Below, piece after piece: positions 8,376 through 17,611 of a DNA stretch of 64,000 nucleotides. The stretch spans positions 2,604,001-2,668,000 of the forward strand of contig NZ_CP058559.1 in assembly GCF_014467015.1 (NCBI RefSeq), read 5' to 3'. Position numbers and translations under genes: made by a program. The DNA is from Alkalicella caledoniensis. GTDB lineage: Bacteria; Bacillota; Proteinivoracia; Proteinivoracales; Proteinivoracaceae. The notes under the pieces are model-generated. The model was given only the letters and a program-made list of their open reading frames with translations, was not told the DNA's origin and did no database searches. Positions within the stretch are counted from its first letter, which is position 1, and each line of letters begins with the position of its first letter.

Positions 8376-8735
8376 ATGAAAAAAAGATACGTTGCAATAG
8401 TGGGTATTACTTTCTTGTCTATATTATTACTAGTTGGGTGTAACTTCGGGGGCAATACTTTTTTTACAATTGAGTTTACCAATAGTTCTGATATGACGAT
8501 GGTGTTAAACGGAACAGTAGTGGGTAACGAGGGTTTTAGCACTAGACAAGGGGTTAACAGGGTGGTTGTCATTAAGGATGACGAGCCTGTTTGGATTGGA
8601 CAGTGGGAATTAGAGGAAGGAACTATTGAAGAGTTTATCACAGCTATTTCCAACGATGGGAGCTGGAAAGTTACACAAACAAAGCAAGGTATAGTAGGTA
8701 TTGAGCTAATAGATCAAGTAGGATCAGATACTTAA
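8376..8735 (+). CDS. Small lipoprotein of unknown function
   Basis: A 119-residue protein with an N-terminal lipoprotein signal: basic MKKR, a hydrophobic core, and lipobox LLVG-C22, so the mature protein of about 98 residues should be lipid-anchored outside the cytoplasmic membrane. The mature part looks all-beta (alternating hydrophobic residues, FFTIEFTNSSDMTMVLNGTVV) and has no further cysteine. I recognise no domain. GAGGGGGGG precedes the ATG. It is isolated between the palindrome and a bidirectional terminator. The ECF-type site A lies 2 kb upstream across the IS110 element, so this may be the gene that site once served (inference). Confidence 0.6.
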   Translation: MKKRYVAIVGITFLSILLLVGCNFGGNTFFTIEFTNSSDMTMVLNGTVVGNEGFSTRQGVNRVVVIKDDEPVWIGQWELEEGTIEEFITAISNDGSWKVTQTKQGIVGIELIDQVGSDT

Positions 8736-8739
8736 AATA

Positions 8740-8777
8740 AAATCCCAGCGTCGATATGCGTATCGATGCTGGGATTT
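8740..8777. terminator. Bidirectional terminator between lipoprotein and MATE genes
   Basis: AAATCCCAGC-g-TCGATA (8740-8756), loop TGCG, TATCGA-t-GCTGGGATTT (8761-8777): 16 pairs with one mismatch, A/T-rich on both flanks. Confidence 0.9.
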
Positions 8778-8795
8778 CACCTTTACTATAACACT

Positions 8796-10202
8796 TTATG
8801 CTGCTACTGTTTTTTCCTTAATCCTCACATATTTCCATTTTCCCATTTTAAATAGAGAGTAGTTTAACATTCCTGAAGCAAATGTAGAAGCACTTATTGC
8901 TAGCCACACTCCAGTGGATTGTAGGTTGAACACAAAGGCAAGTATATATGCCAGTGACACCCTAATTCCAACCCAACAAACTAAAGTTATATAAAAAGGA
9001 TATTTTGTGTAACCTGCACCCTGCATGGTACGGGATAATATAATGGTCATAGCATGAAATGGCTCAGACAAAGCGATTATATACAAAAAGTTTTTGCCTA
9101 TTCTAACCACTTCAGGATTAGGTGTATCTAAGAAAAAGTTAATTAAAGGTTCGGCGAAAAAAACAAATATTGAAGCGAAGAAAATCATTAAGCCAGCTCC
9201 TAAAATAGTACAGGCTTTTCCACTGGCTTCGGCTCTATCTAGCTTCTTTGCGCCTATATTCATCCCAGAAAGGGTGGCAGCGGCTGTACCAATGGCAAGG
9301 CCTGGCATAAGGGCATACTGACTTAGATTTGTACCAATACTAAATGCTGTTATTGCCAAACTTTGGGCTGCAGTTCTTGCTAGTATTGCGAATATCAAAA
9401 AGGTGCTGGCATTTCTAGAAAGACCTTGAAATGCAGCAGGAAGACCTATGTTTATAATCTGTTTCGAATTTTCCCATATAGGCTTTATCATATGTTCTAA
9501 CTTTACATGGAGGATAAATCGGCCACTTAAAAGAGCACTCCAACCTAATGTAGCACCAACTAGTCTTGAGATAGCAGTACCAATAGCGGCTCCCATAACA
9601 CCCATCTCTGGGAATATCCAAATACCAAAAATAAAGAAGTAATTAAATATTACATTTGTGATGTTCATAATAATATCTATTACTAGAGGTGTCTTTGTAT
9701 CTCCTGCACCTTGAAAAATTGCTCTAGCTATAAAATTTAATAGGAAAAAAGGTATAGATAGAAAAAAAACAGTCATATACTGAACAGATAAAGTTAAAAC
9801 AGCATCACTAACTCCTAATATTTGCAGACTGAAGCGGTTTGTAAGTAATCCAAAAGGAACCATAAATGCAGCAGCCAAAAGACACAAAAAGAAAGACTGA
9901 CCGGCACTTAAAGAGGCACTTTCCCTATCCCCTTTTCCAATATTACGAGCAACCATAGCTGTGGTTCCTGTAGAGATACCCATTACTAAGACCATCATCA
10001 ACATTACTATGTTTCTACCTGAACCTACTGCTGCGATGGCGTCTTCTCCCAATGAGCCAACCATCTTTAAATCTATTGTACCTATTGAGACCTGTAACAA
10101 CGACTGTATTACGATAGGCCATGCTAGATAAAACACATTTTGATATAAGTTATCATTATTAAGCAAAAAATCTCTTTTTTTGCTATGAGCTAAGCTCCCC
10201 AT
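8796..10202 (-). CDS. MATE family efflux transporter
   Basis: A 468-residue membrane protein with about 12 transmembrane segments in two similar halves. The family features are present: AWPIVIQSLLQVSIGTIDLKMVGSLG at residues 25-50 and FLLNFIARAIFQGAGDTKTP in the fourth-fifth segment region. MATE proteins export cationic drugs or metabolites using Na+ or H+; the substrate here is unknown. AAGGAGGAG precedes the ATG at 10202. The gene is monocistronic, ends at the terminator shared with the small lipoprotein gene, and is divergent from the CBS-ACT gene. I see no recognisable operator in the 254-bp divergent gap. Confidence 0.9.
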   Translation of the reverse strand: MGSLAHSKKRDFLLNNDNLYQNVFYLAWPIVIQSLLQVSIGTIDLKMVGSLGEDAIAAVGSGRNIVMLMMVLVMGISTGTTAMVARNIGKGDRESASLSAGQSFFLCLLAAAFMVPFGLLTNRFSLQILGVSDAVLTLSVQYMTVFFLSIPFFLLNFIARAIFQGAGDTKTPLVIDIIMNITNVIFNYFFIFGIWIFPEMGVMGAAIGTAISRLVGATLGWSALLSGRFILHVKLEHMIKPIWENSKQIINIGLPAAFQGLSRNASTFLIFAILARTAAQSLAITAFSIGTNLSQYALMPGLAIGTAAATLSGMNIGAKKLDRAEASGKACTILGAGLMIFFASIFVFFAEPLINFFLDTPNPEVVRIGKNFLYIIALSEPFHAMTIILSRTMQGAGYTKYPFYITLVCWVGIRVSLAYILAFVFNLQSTGVWLAISASTFASGMLNYSLFKMGKWKYVRIKEKTVAA

Positions 10203-10456
10203 AAACTGTCTCCTCCTTTTCTATATTAATTATAACATTTCGAAGAACTTATATCTAGAGTATCGAAGTAAAAAACGAAATTTAATTGTAATAAACTATT
10301 AATTCCTTTGAACATATTCCTTTAGATATATCCATATACAAAGAGAAAGAGAAAAATTAAAAAAAGATCACAAAATCTTTAACCCTTTAAAGGAAAATTT
10401 CGAAATATATAGAATATAAATATAATGGTCTAATTATAAATCTTAGGAGGGATTTT

Positions 10457-11155
10457 ATGTTCGTTAGAAGTAGAATGACAGAAGATATTGTAACTGTAAA
10501 ACCAGATAGTTCTTTGTACGACGCACTAGTTTTATTTGAAAACCATCACTATGAAGGTTTACCTGTAGTGGAAGGGACTAAACTTGTTGGTGTAATTACG
10601 GAAAAAATCATCATGAGGGAATTCGTAGCTTTTTGCGCTAAACAAAATATTGCAGCTGGGACGGATGTGGAGTTACCCATACCCTTTTCGGAAAGTAAAC
10701 TTGACTTAGATGTAAACAAAAGAAGGATCGCACAGTTTTTGCATTACAGAAAAGTATCAGAACTAATGGCAACACAAATGGTTACAGTTGATAAAGAAGA
10801 TCCAATTGAGCTAGCAGCAGATTTAATGCTACAAAGGGATGTAAATGTTTTGCCAGTTGTAAATGAATTTGGAGATCTAAAAGGTATAATTGGAAGAACT
10901 GATATCTTAAAGGTTTTTGATGAGGTATTTGGTATTAAAGAAGAGGGAGAGAGAATAACTATCGCAATAGACGATGCAGTAGGGAAACTCGCACAAATAT
11001 CCACAGTGTTAAGGAATGTAAAGGTAAACATCATATCCATTGTTACAACTCAACCAAGATACCGTGATGTATGCTTAGTAATTTTAAGGGTAGACCAAGG
11101 AGAAAAAGCAAGGGAAGCCCTAAGAAAAGCAGGATTCAAAATATTGTTCCACTAA
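10457..11155 (+). CDS. CBS-CBS-ACT domain protein
   Basis: A soluble 232-residue protein: CBS motif 1 (residues 1-60, MTEDIVTVKPDSSLYDALVL), a linker, CBS motif 2 (about 98-155, VSELMATQMVTVDKEDPI), then a C-terminal ACT domain (about 163-232, ITIAIDDAVGKLAQISTVLR). CBS pairs bind adenine nucleotides and ACT domains bind amino acids or similar small ligands. This order is seen in AcuB-like proteins, which are linked to acetoin or energy-state control in Bacillus. The target here is not known. TTAGGAGGG precedes the ATG. A perfect terminator follows directly. Confidence 0.85.
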   Translation: MFVRSRMTEDIVTVKPDSSLYDALVLFENHHYEGLPVVEGTKLVGVITEKIIMREFVAFCAKQNIAAGTDVELPIPFSESKLDLDVNKRRIAQFLHYRKVSELMATQMVTVDKEDPIELAADLMLQRDVNVLPVVNEFGDLKGIIGRTDILKVFDEVFGIKEEGERITIAIDDAVGKLAQISTVLRNVKVNIISIVTTQPRYRDVCLVILRVDQGEKAREALRKAGFKILFH

Positions 11156-11184
11156 AAAAAGTGCCCAAGGCACTTTTTTTAGTG
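11150..11184 (+). terminator. Terminator after the CBS-ACT gene
   Basis: CACTAAAAAAAGTGCC, loop CAA, GGCACTTTTTTTAGTG: a 16-bp perfect stem. The 5' arm begins in the last codon of the gene. Confidence 0.93.
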
Positions 11185-11244
11185 ACAATTTGACATACAC
11201 CATACTCTCTTGATATTGTTAAAATAAAAAAGGTTGGATAAATA

Positions 11245-12306
11245 ATGGAAATAACCCGTGGTAGTAGGATGCTATTAACTAAAGTTGCTAAGGACATTAA
11301 AAGTCCTGTGCTGGATTACGGTAGTAAAAATGGTGAGATAGCTGTTCAGATGGATTGCTTTTTTGCAGATCACAACATAGCTAATAAAACGGATATAGAC
11401 CCAGTTAAATGTTTTTATGTCAGTGAAATAAATGAAGTAACTACCTCCTTTAACACAGCCATATTTACAGCCCAGTATTCTTTGGAGTTTAACAACATGT
11501 TAATTGAGGAAATCATGGAAGTACTTCCTCTAAAAGGGGAGCTGTTAATAATTATATCTAAAAACTATACCTTAAATAGTATAGAAATATTGCCGTGGAA
11601 ATGGAAAGTTGTTGCAGAGGATAATGATTTTACGATTATCAGTATTGTAAAATCAAAGCATTTTACAGTAAATAGAGATAAGTATTTAGAAGATTTTACT
11701 GTAAAAACTAACAACATCCCTGTGGATTTAATAACAGATCCATCAATCTTCTCAAATAGAGAACTTGACAGGGGAACTAAGGCTCTCCTAGAAAAAGTAG
11801 AGCTAAAGGAAGGTCCCCTTTTGGATATAGGGTGTGGCTCAGGTGTAATAGGTATTGTTGCTAGCAAGTTAATAAAAGGGAAGATAACCATGCTAGATGT
11901 AAACCTTAGGGCGCTAAAATGGGCTGAACATAACGCACAAAAAAATAACACATCCGATTATGAAACAATCCCGAACCAAGGATTTAAAGAATTAGGTAGA
12001 AAAAACTTCTATCAAACTATACTCTCTAATCCTCCGTACCATTCAGATTACAGTGTAGCAAAAGAGTTTATCGAAGAAGGCTACAAAATGCTAAAAATGG
12101 GTGGAACCATGTGGTTTGTAGTAAAAAAACCAAATTGGTACCTAAAGAAATTTGCTTCTGTTTTTGGAGGAGTTAAGCTAATAGAACATGATGGCTATTC
12201 AATAGTTTACGGAGAGAAAAGACCCATTGTAAAAAAAGAGAAGGAAAAAAAGACAACAAAAAAGCACCAAAAGCGGATGGAATCAACTAAGAAAAGAAGA
12301 ATATAG
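11245..12306 (+). CDS. Class I methyltransferase, RsmC-like
   Basis: A 353-residue protein with a degenerate N-terminal methyltransferase-like half and a C-terminal SAM-dependent MTS domain. SAM-binding motif I is LLDIGCGSGVIGIVA (about 193-207), the catalytic motif is SNPPYH (about 256), and the acidic MLDVN follows motif I. Duplicate halves plus NPPY are the plan of RsmC/RlmG enzymes, which make m2G in 16S or 23S rRNA; RsmC-like function is inferred. The last 25 residues are strongly basic (KKEKEKKTTKKHQKR), suiting RNA binding. It is preceded by TTGACA at 11190. It is convergent with the double P-loop gene, with a long perfect hairpin between them. Confidence 0.78.
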   Translation: MEITRGSRMLLTKVAKDIKSPVLDYGSKNGEIAVQMDCFFADHNIANKTDIDPVKCFYVSEINEVTTSFNTAIFTAQYSLEFNNMLIEEIMEVLPLKGELLIIISKNYTLNSIEILPWKWKVVAEDNDFTIISIVKSKHFTVNRDKYLEDFTVKTNNIPVDLITDPSIFSNRELDRGTKALLEKVELKEGPLLDIGCGSGVIGIVASKLIKGKITMLDVNLRALKWAEHNAQKNNTSDYETIPNQGFKELGRKNFYQTILSNPPYHSDYSVAKEFIEEGYKMLKMGGTMWFVVKKPNWYLKKFASVFGGVKLIEHDGYSIVYGEKRPIVKKEKEKKTTKKHQKRMESTKKRRI

Positions 12307-12358
12307 AATTTTGTTGAGGATGGTCTTGTACCATAATATTCACCAATTGAGGAGCAGG

Positions 12359-12407
12359 AAGGCCCAGTGTCTTCACGTATATCTAATACGTGAAGACACT
12401 GGGCCTT
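12359..12407. repeat. Perfect 22-bp stem hairpin, intergenic palindromic repeat
   Basis: Left arm 12359-12380 (begins AAGGCCCAGTGTC, ends CACGTAT), 5-base loop ATCTA, right arm 12386-12407, no mismatch. It lies between two convergent genes and may end transcription from both sides, but it lacks a long T-run. The arm shares GCCCAG and TCACGTAT with the core of the palindrome at 52883-53030. Confidence 0.85.
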
Positions 12408-12444
12408 AACAACACAAAAAAGCTGGAGGTTTTGAGCTAAGGAT

Positions 12445-13533
12445 CTAACTTAGTTCTTTTTCTATCTCCTCTTCTATATACTTTTGCTTCTCATCAACTT
12501 TTTTATAGTCCATGGCAGCCACATAGTATTTTTCTATCTCTAAATGTAAGCTTCTTGCTTCTTGAATGTGGGGAATTCCCATTTTAAATAAGTCTTCATA
12601 TTTTTTGTTTAAGGAATCAATTTCTTTTTTACGACGTTTATCTATATCTATTGGCAAGCAAAGGGCATACATGTCAACTAAAATATCTGTTGGCCTTACT
12701 GGGTTAAAAACATGGGGAGCAGTTCCATCGAGGATTACCACATCTAAGGTAGGGATAATCACCATATCTACACTATTTGGGTCAAATGCACAGTGATATA
12801 TTTCTGTATCAAAACCAGCAGATATTGCTGCTTCTGCAATTTTCTTCATCATTGTTGATTTGCCAGTTCCTGCCCTGCCTTTAACAAAGAATCTAGTTCT
12901 TATACCATCTGTTAGTTCTTCATAGAAATTAACGGAACCATTTGGGGTTATAGCTCCAAAGAACATATCAGTACGCTTCGCTGTCTTGTTTTCTTCCCGA
13001 TTACCAACAATTATTTTAATAAGATTTTGTGTAACATCATCTGCAGCACCAAAATCCATTTCACTTAGATAAATCTGCTCCAAATCATCATGAACTAATT
13101 TGGACTGGTGAAAAAGACTATAGGCTCTTTTGTAGTGTATTGCTATTTGTGATCTCATTTCAATAATTTCTTTTCTGTAGGGTAAAAGCTTTTCTCTATC
13201 CCAGCACTCACCTAAATTGATTATTTCATCTACTATTCCAGGATATTTAGGATCTATTACATGGGGTGCAGTTCCATCTACTATTGCAACCCTATTGTCT
13301 ATGATTATACCATCTAATGAATTATTATCCGAAGAGCAATGAAGGTAAGTTATATCATAACCCTCCTTTAGATATTTTTCGCCTAGCTTTCGTGACATAG
13401 ATGATTTACCTGTACCTGGGCCACCTTTAAGAATAAAAACTCTATCTAAACCAGATAACACATTTTCATAAAAGGAATAAAAGCCTTGAGAGGTATTTCC
13501 ACCGGGATAAATGTTTTTTATTTTGCCTGTCAT
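12445..13533 (-). CDS. Tandem P-loop ATPase of the PRK06851 type
   Basis: A 362-residue soluble protein built of two similar halves. Each has a Walker A motif (GGPGTGKS 37-44; GRAGTGKS 219-226), a following x-H-C segment (YLHCSSDNNSLDG; IYHCAFDPNSVD) and a Walker B-like DGTAPHV segment (VAIVDGTAPHVIDP; VVILDGTAPHVFNP). This matches the conserved Firmicute family PRK06851, of unknown function, related to ATPase/kinase folds. The start ATG at 13533 has AAGGTGA upstream. It is a single gene, divergent from the pseudouridine synthase gene. Nucleotide binding in both halves is likely; the role is unknown. Confidence 0.8.
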   Translation of the reverse strand: MTGKIKNIYPGGNTSQGFYSFYENVLSGLDRVFILKGGPGTGKSSMSRKLGEKYLKEGYDITYLHCSSDNNSLDGIIIDNRVAIVDGTAPHVIDPKYPGIVDEIINLGECWDREKLLPYRKEIIEMRSQIAIHYKRAYSLFHQSKLVHDDLEQIYLSEMDFGAADDVTQNLIKIIVGNREENKTAKRTDMFFGAITPNGSVNFYEELTDGIRTRFFVKGRAGTGKSTMMKKIAEAAISAGFDTEIYHCAFDPNSVDMVIIPTLDVVILDGTAPHVFNPVRPTDILVDMYALCLPIDIDKRRKKEIDSLNKKYEDLFKMGIPHIQEARSLHLEIEKYYVAAMDYKKVDEKQKYIEEEIEKELS

Positions 13534-13687
13534 ATAGGTCACCTTCTTTTTATATGTTAAAATAATAATAAGCATCTTACAAAACCATTATATGTGCCCA
13601 TACAGACAGTGTGACAGTTAAAGGAAATTCACCATAATCAAAAGCTAAGAAAAACCGCCTAATTGTCCAACTAAGGAGTTGAAATTC

Positions 13688-14551
13688 ATGAAACCACAGT
13701 ATAGCTTTATAGCAAACGAAAACTCCGCCATAAAAGATGAACTACAAAAAAAATACAACATATCTCGCAGGGAATATCGTAGAATTAAAGCCCATGGTCA
13801 AGTATATATAAATACTCAATTGCAAAAAGCAACATATCCCTTGACTAAAGGGGATAAAGTTGAAATATACATAGTAGAAGAACCAAATATGGAGCCTCAG
13901 GACATACCTTTAGACATAATTTATGAAGATGAGTACCTAATTGTTATAAACAAGCCAGGTAACATATTAGTACATCCAGTACATGAAGAAAGAACACATA
14001 CCATAGCCAATGGCCTACTATATTATCGAAACACTAAAAACGAGAACTGGGGCATTCATCCTATACATCGCTTAGATAGGGAAACATCTGGATTGGTACT
14101 TTTTGCAAAGACATCCTATATACATAAAATGATGGGAGAATCCCTTGAAAAAAAGAATATAAACCGAGAGTACCTGGCTGTGGCAGAAGGAAACTTTTTC
14201 AAAAAACAGGGGGAAATAAACTTGCCTATTTTGGATATACCTGTGGCAAAAAGAGTGGATCCTGAAGGTAAAGAGGCAATAACACTATACAAAGTGGTAA
14301 AAGAATACAAAAAATATAGCCTAGTTAAGCTAAAACTGTTGACAGGAAGGACTCATCAGATTAGAATTCATTTAAAGGCAGTGGGGAACCCACTTGTGGG
14401 GGATACCCTTTACAACAGGGCAAGTAAATTGATTTCAAGGCAGGCTCTCCATGCATTTCGCCTTAGCTTTGATCATCCCATTACAAAGGAAAAGATGACA
14501 TATACAAGTAAGGTTTCTAAAGATTTTTATAATCTTTTAAGAGTTTTATAA
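13688..14551 (+). CDS. RluA-family RNA pseudouridine synthase
   Basis: Isomerises uridine to pseudouridine in rRNA or tRNA. The 287-residue protein has an N-terminal S4-like RNA-binding part (about 10-65, NISRREYRRIKAHGQVYIN) and the RluA catalytic domain with the motif HRLDRETSGLVLFAK (catalytic Asp in H-R-L-D). The motif KPGNILVHP and the closing KLLTGRTHQIRIHL also fit the RluA/RluD branch. Which uridine is changed cannot be told. A TTG at 13679 is in frame, but AAGGAG at 13673-13678 is placed 9 bases before the ATG at 13688. The UPF0182 gene starts 31 bases downstream, possibly in the same transcript. Confidence 0.9.
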   Translation: MKPQYSFIANENSAIKDELQKKYNISRREYRRIKAHGQVYINTQLQKATYPLTKGDKVEIYIVEEPNMEPQDIPLDIIYEDEYLIVINKPGNILVHPVHEERTHTIANGLLYYRNTKNENWGIHPIHRLDRETSGLVLFAKTSYIHKMMGESLEKKNINREYLAVAEGNFFKKQGEINLPILDIPVAKRVDPEGKEAITLYKVVKEYKKYSLVKLKLLTGRTHQIRIHLKAVGNPLVGDTLYNRASKLISRQALHAFRLSFDHPITKEKMTYTSKVSKDFYNLLRVL

Positions 14552-14582
14552 ACTTAGTTTCAAGACGGGGGAGGAGAAATTT

Positions 14583-17297
14583 ATGAAAAAAACGCTTATT
14601 GTTTTAGCAGTTAGTGTAGTGCTGCTTTTTGTGGTTTTTTCAATATTGACCAGCTATTACACTGACTACTTATGGTACCAAAGTATGGAAGCTACGGAGG
14701 TATTTCTAAAACCCTTTTTAGCTGAACTACTGATAAAAGGCGTGTTGTTGATTGCAGGCTTTACATTTATCGTTGTAAATATTTTGCCTATGATTTCAAT
14801 ACTTGAAATACCTGCCATTAGGATAGTACAAAATGGTGAGGAGCAAAGTCAGCAAAGCTTTAAATTCAGTAAAAAACATGGAATTATCCTATCATTGGTA
14901 TTAGGTCTTATATGGGTAGGAGCCCTTCCAAGTATATGGGATAAAGTATACCTATGGCTAAATTCAAGTACCACGGGAGTTGTAGATCCTATTTTCGGGT
15001 GGGATGAATCTTTTTACCTTTTCACATACCCATTATTAAGCACCATCAGTGGGTCATTTATAACACTGCTAATACTCACTGCATTGCCCTTGGCAGCAGG
15101 GTATTTCATGCTTATGAACTCAAACTTATACCATAAAAAAGCTCAGGCCATGAAATATGCAAAGACTCAAGGAGCGATTTTTCTAGCACTATTTTTTGTA
15201 TGGTTTGCCTTAACTCGCTATCTAGGGATGGCATCCCTATTGTTAAGTGAGGGAAGTAGATTCTACGGAGCAGGATACACAGATGTTCATGCAAGGCTAC
15301 CACTTATACGAATCCAACAAGTAATAGCCCTAATTTTAGCCATAGTTTCTTTAGTTAATATTAGGTATAAGCAACTTAAGTTAACAGCAGGTACAGCCAT
15401 ATTGCTAGTGCTGGTTATGGTTGGATCAGGAATCTACTCTGCAGTTATTCAAAACTTTGTGGTAAACCCCAATGAATCCCAAAGGGAATCCCAATATATG
15501 ACCAATCATATTGAGGCAACTAGAAGGGCATACGGTTTAGAGAATATAAAGCAAAAGGAATACCCTATCAGTAATGAAGGGATAACAGTTGATAAGTTAC
15601 AACAGAACCAACAAACAATAAATAACATACGACTTTTAGACTACAGACCTTTAAGGCAACATTATCAGCAAAACCAATCATTAGGATTGTTCTACGAATT
15701 CGTAGATGTGGATATAGATAGATACATGATAGATGGAGAGTACCGTCAGGTCATGTTAGCCCTAAGGGAGCTTAACATTAAATCCTTAGCCGATGAGGCA
15801 CAGACAGCAGTTAACCATCATTTCCGTTACACCAATGGATATGGTGTGGTTATGTCACCTGTAAACCAGATTACCTCTAATGGTCACCCCACATACTTTA
15901 TGAGGGATATGCCTGTTAATAGCAGTGTGGATATAACCTTAGAAAGACCAGAAATTTACTTTGGTGAGCTTACAAACCAGTTTGTAGTAGTGAACAGCAA
16001 CTATGACGGAGTAGAGCCCTATCATGGTGAAGACGGTGTGGAGCTAAACCTTTTAAGAAGGCTGCTTTATGCCAATAAATTTAACAGTTCAATTCTACTA
16101 CTGTCTGGAGAAATAACACCAGATAGCAGGATTATGTACCATAGAAACATAGTTGATAGAATACAAAAGATCGCTCCATTTATCGAGCTGGATAATGACC
16201 CTTATCCAGTTGTGGCAAACGGAAGGATATACTGGATAGTAGACGGTTATACAACTGCCTCAACCTATCCTTACTCTAGACCAACTAGAAACTATAACTA
16301 TATAAGAAACTCTGTAAAGTTTGTTGTAGATGCATATGATGGTACAGTGGATATATATCAGTTTGATGATAATGATCCCATAATTGAAGCATGGAAAGGC
16401 GTATTTCCTGACCTTATAAAAGATCGGAATCAATTTCCTGAATATCTAAAGGCTCATATAAGGTATCCAGTGGACTACTTCAATGTGCAAAGTGAGATTT
16501 TGAGGACTTACCATACAACTAATCCTGCGGAATTCTACAACAGAAATGATGTGTGGGAAATTGCTGTGGAAAGATACAATAGCAGTGAAGTTCAAGTTGA
16601 GCCATACTACGTAACAATGCAACTACCAGAAGGTGAAGAACAAGAATTTATTCTAAAGCTTCCATACACACCAATGAACAGAAATAACATGGTGGCATGG
16701 TTAACGGCTAGAAATGACGGAGAGAACTACGGTGAGCTAGTACTTTACCAATTCCCAAGGGGTCAGGCAGTTGCAGGACCTAGCCAGGTAGAAGCATACA
16801 TTGACCAAGACTCTCAAATCTCAGGTCAGCTTACATTGTGGGGCCAAGGAGGTTCAACGGTAATCAGAGGTAACCTACTAACAATACCAATCAACGGCTC
16901 AATGCTTTACGTGGAACCCCTTTATATATCATCTGAAAATAGAAGTGTACCTGAACTAAGGCAGGTAATAGTTTATTATAACGATGTGCTAGTAATGGAG
17001 CCAACATTAGAAGCAGCACTTACACGAATCTTCGGTGAAGGAAGTATAGAAGCACCAGAGCTACCTGAACCTATAGATCCAGTAGACCCAACGGACCCAA
17101 CAGACCCAACGGATCCTATAGATCCAACAGACCCAGGAACAATAGAAGATCCTAACCTTAGAAAATTAGTAGAAGATATAAATACTGCCTTCGAAAACAT
17201 GGAAAGAGCACAAAGGGAAGGAAGATGGGCAGACTACGGAAGATATTTAGAAGAAGTAAAAGATTTAATCAGTAGATTAGATGGAAATACAAATTAA
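14583..17297 (+). CDS. UPF0182 family membrane protein
   Basis: A 904-residue protein of the UPF0182/COG1615 family, of unknown function. The N-terminal third holds about seven transmembrane segments (first MKKTLIVLAVSVVLLFVVF, next to the typical YTDYLWY). The rest is a large domain, probably extracytoplasmic, with the family's NPNESQRESQYMTNHI region. Near the end an acidic proline tract with repeated D-P-T (about 835-858) joins a short coiled-coil-like tail, a spacer of the kind seen in surface proteins. GGGGAGGAG precedes the ATG. A strong terminator follows the stop. Confidence 0.88.
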   Translation: MKKTLIVLAVSVVLLFVVFSILTSYYTDYLWYQSMEATEVFLKPFLAELLIKGVLLIAGFTFIVVNILPMISILEIPAIRIVQNGEEQSQQSFKFSKKHGIILSLVLGLIWVGALPSIWDKVYLWLNSSTTGVVDPIFGWDESFYLFTYPLLSTISGSFITLLILTALPLAAGYFMLMNSNLYHKKAQAMKYAKTQGAIFLALFFVWFALTRYLGMASLLLSEGSRFYGAGYTDVHARLPLIRIQQVIALILAIVSLVNIRYKQLKLTAGTAILLVLVMVGSGIYSAVIQNFVVNPNESQRESQYMTNHIEATRRAYGLENIKQKEYPISNEGITVDKLQQNQQTINNIRLLDYRPLRQHYQQNQSLGLFYEFVDVDIDRYMIDGEYRQVMLALRELNIKSLADEAQTAVNHHFRYTNGYGVVMSPVNQITSNGHPTYFMRDMPVNSSVDITLERPEIYFGELTNQFVVVNSNYDGVEPYHGEDGVELNLLRRLLYANKFNSSILLLSGEITPDSRIMYHRNIVDRIQKIAPFIELDNDPYPVVANGRIYWIVDGYTTASTYPYSRPTRNYNYIRNSVKFVVDAYDGTVDIYQFDDNDPIIEAWKGVFPDLIKDRNQFPEYLKAHIRYPVDYFNVQSEILRTYHTTNPAEFYNRNDVWEIAVERYNSSEVQVEPYYVTMQLPEGEEQEFILKLPYTPMNRNNMVAWLTARNDGENYGELVLYQFPRGQAVAGPSQVEAYIDQDSQISGQLTLWGQGGSTVIRGNLLTIPINGSMLYVEPLYISSENRSVPELRQVIVYYNDVLVMEPTLEAALTRIFGEGSIEAPELPEPIDPVDPTDPTDPTDPIDPTDPGTIEDPNLRKLVEDINTAFENMERAQREGRWADYGRYLEEVKDLISRLDGNTN

Positions 17298-17299
17298 CC

Positions 17300-17338
17300 A
17301 AAAAAGCCGACCAAGAAAAGAAATTGGTCGGCTTTTTT
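17300..17338 (+). terminator. Terminator after the UPF0182 gene
   Basis: AAAAAAGCCGACCAA (17300-17314), 9-base loop, TTGGTCGGCTTTTTT (17324-17338). The remaining bases of the 17298-17611 gap hold nothing else I recognise apart from the ECF-type site. Confidence 0.93.
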
Positions 17339-17553
17339 GAACATAGACCTTATTTCTGCCCCACTTACGCAATCTAAAGGACTATAATAAGGTAAAACAA
17401 AAGAATCTATGTGACTAGTATTTTGAAGTTTTTGCCAGTTATATTTACACTAAAAGGATGTCTTATTTTATAGATGTTCGTACACCCAAGTAGTTACAAA
17501 TTGATTTTACCTAGCCTATTTTATTACAATATTATTAAAAAGAGGCTAAACTT

Positions 17554-17580
17554 GTAACTTTTTTCAAAGTCTCACGACTA
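17554..17580 (+). promoter_or_regulatory. ECF-type promoter-like site B
   Basis: GTAAC (AAC at 17556-17558) followed by a T-run, 16 bases, then CGACTA at 17575-17580. It lies 31 bases before the ATG of the first paralogous membrane protein gene. Same layout as sites A, C and D. Confidence 0.62.
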
Positions 17581-17611
17581 TGTAGATGTAAAAGTAATGG
17601 GAGGGGTTTAT

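Noticed and set aside
16976-17200. 74-codon minus-strand frame rich in Gly-Ser-Val
   Set aside because: It is the antisense reading of the Asp-Pro-Thr tract at the end of the UPF0182 gene.
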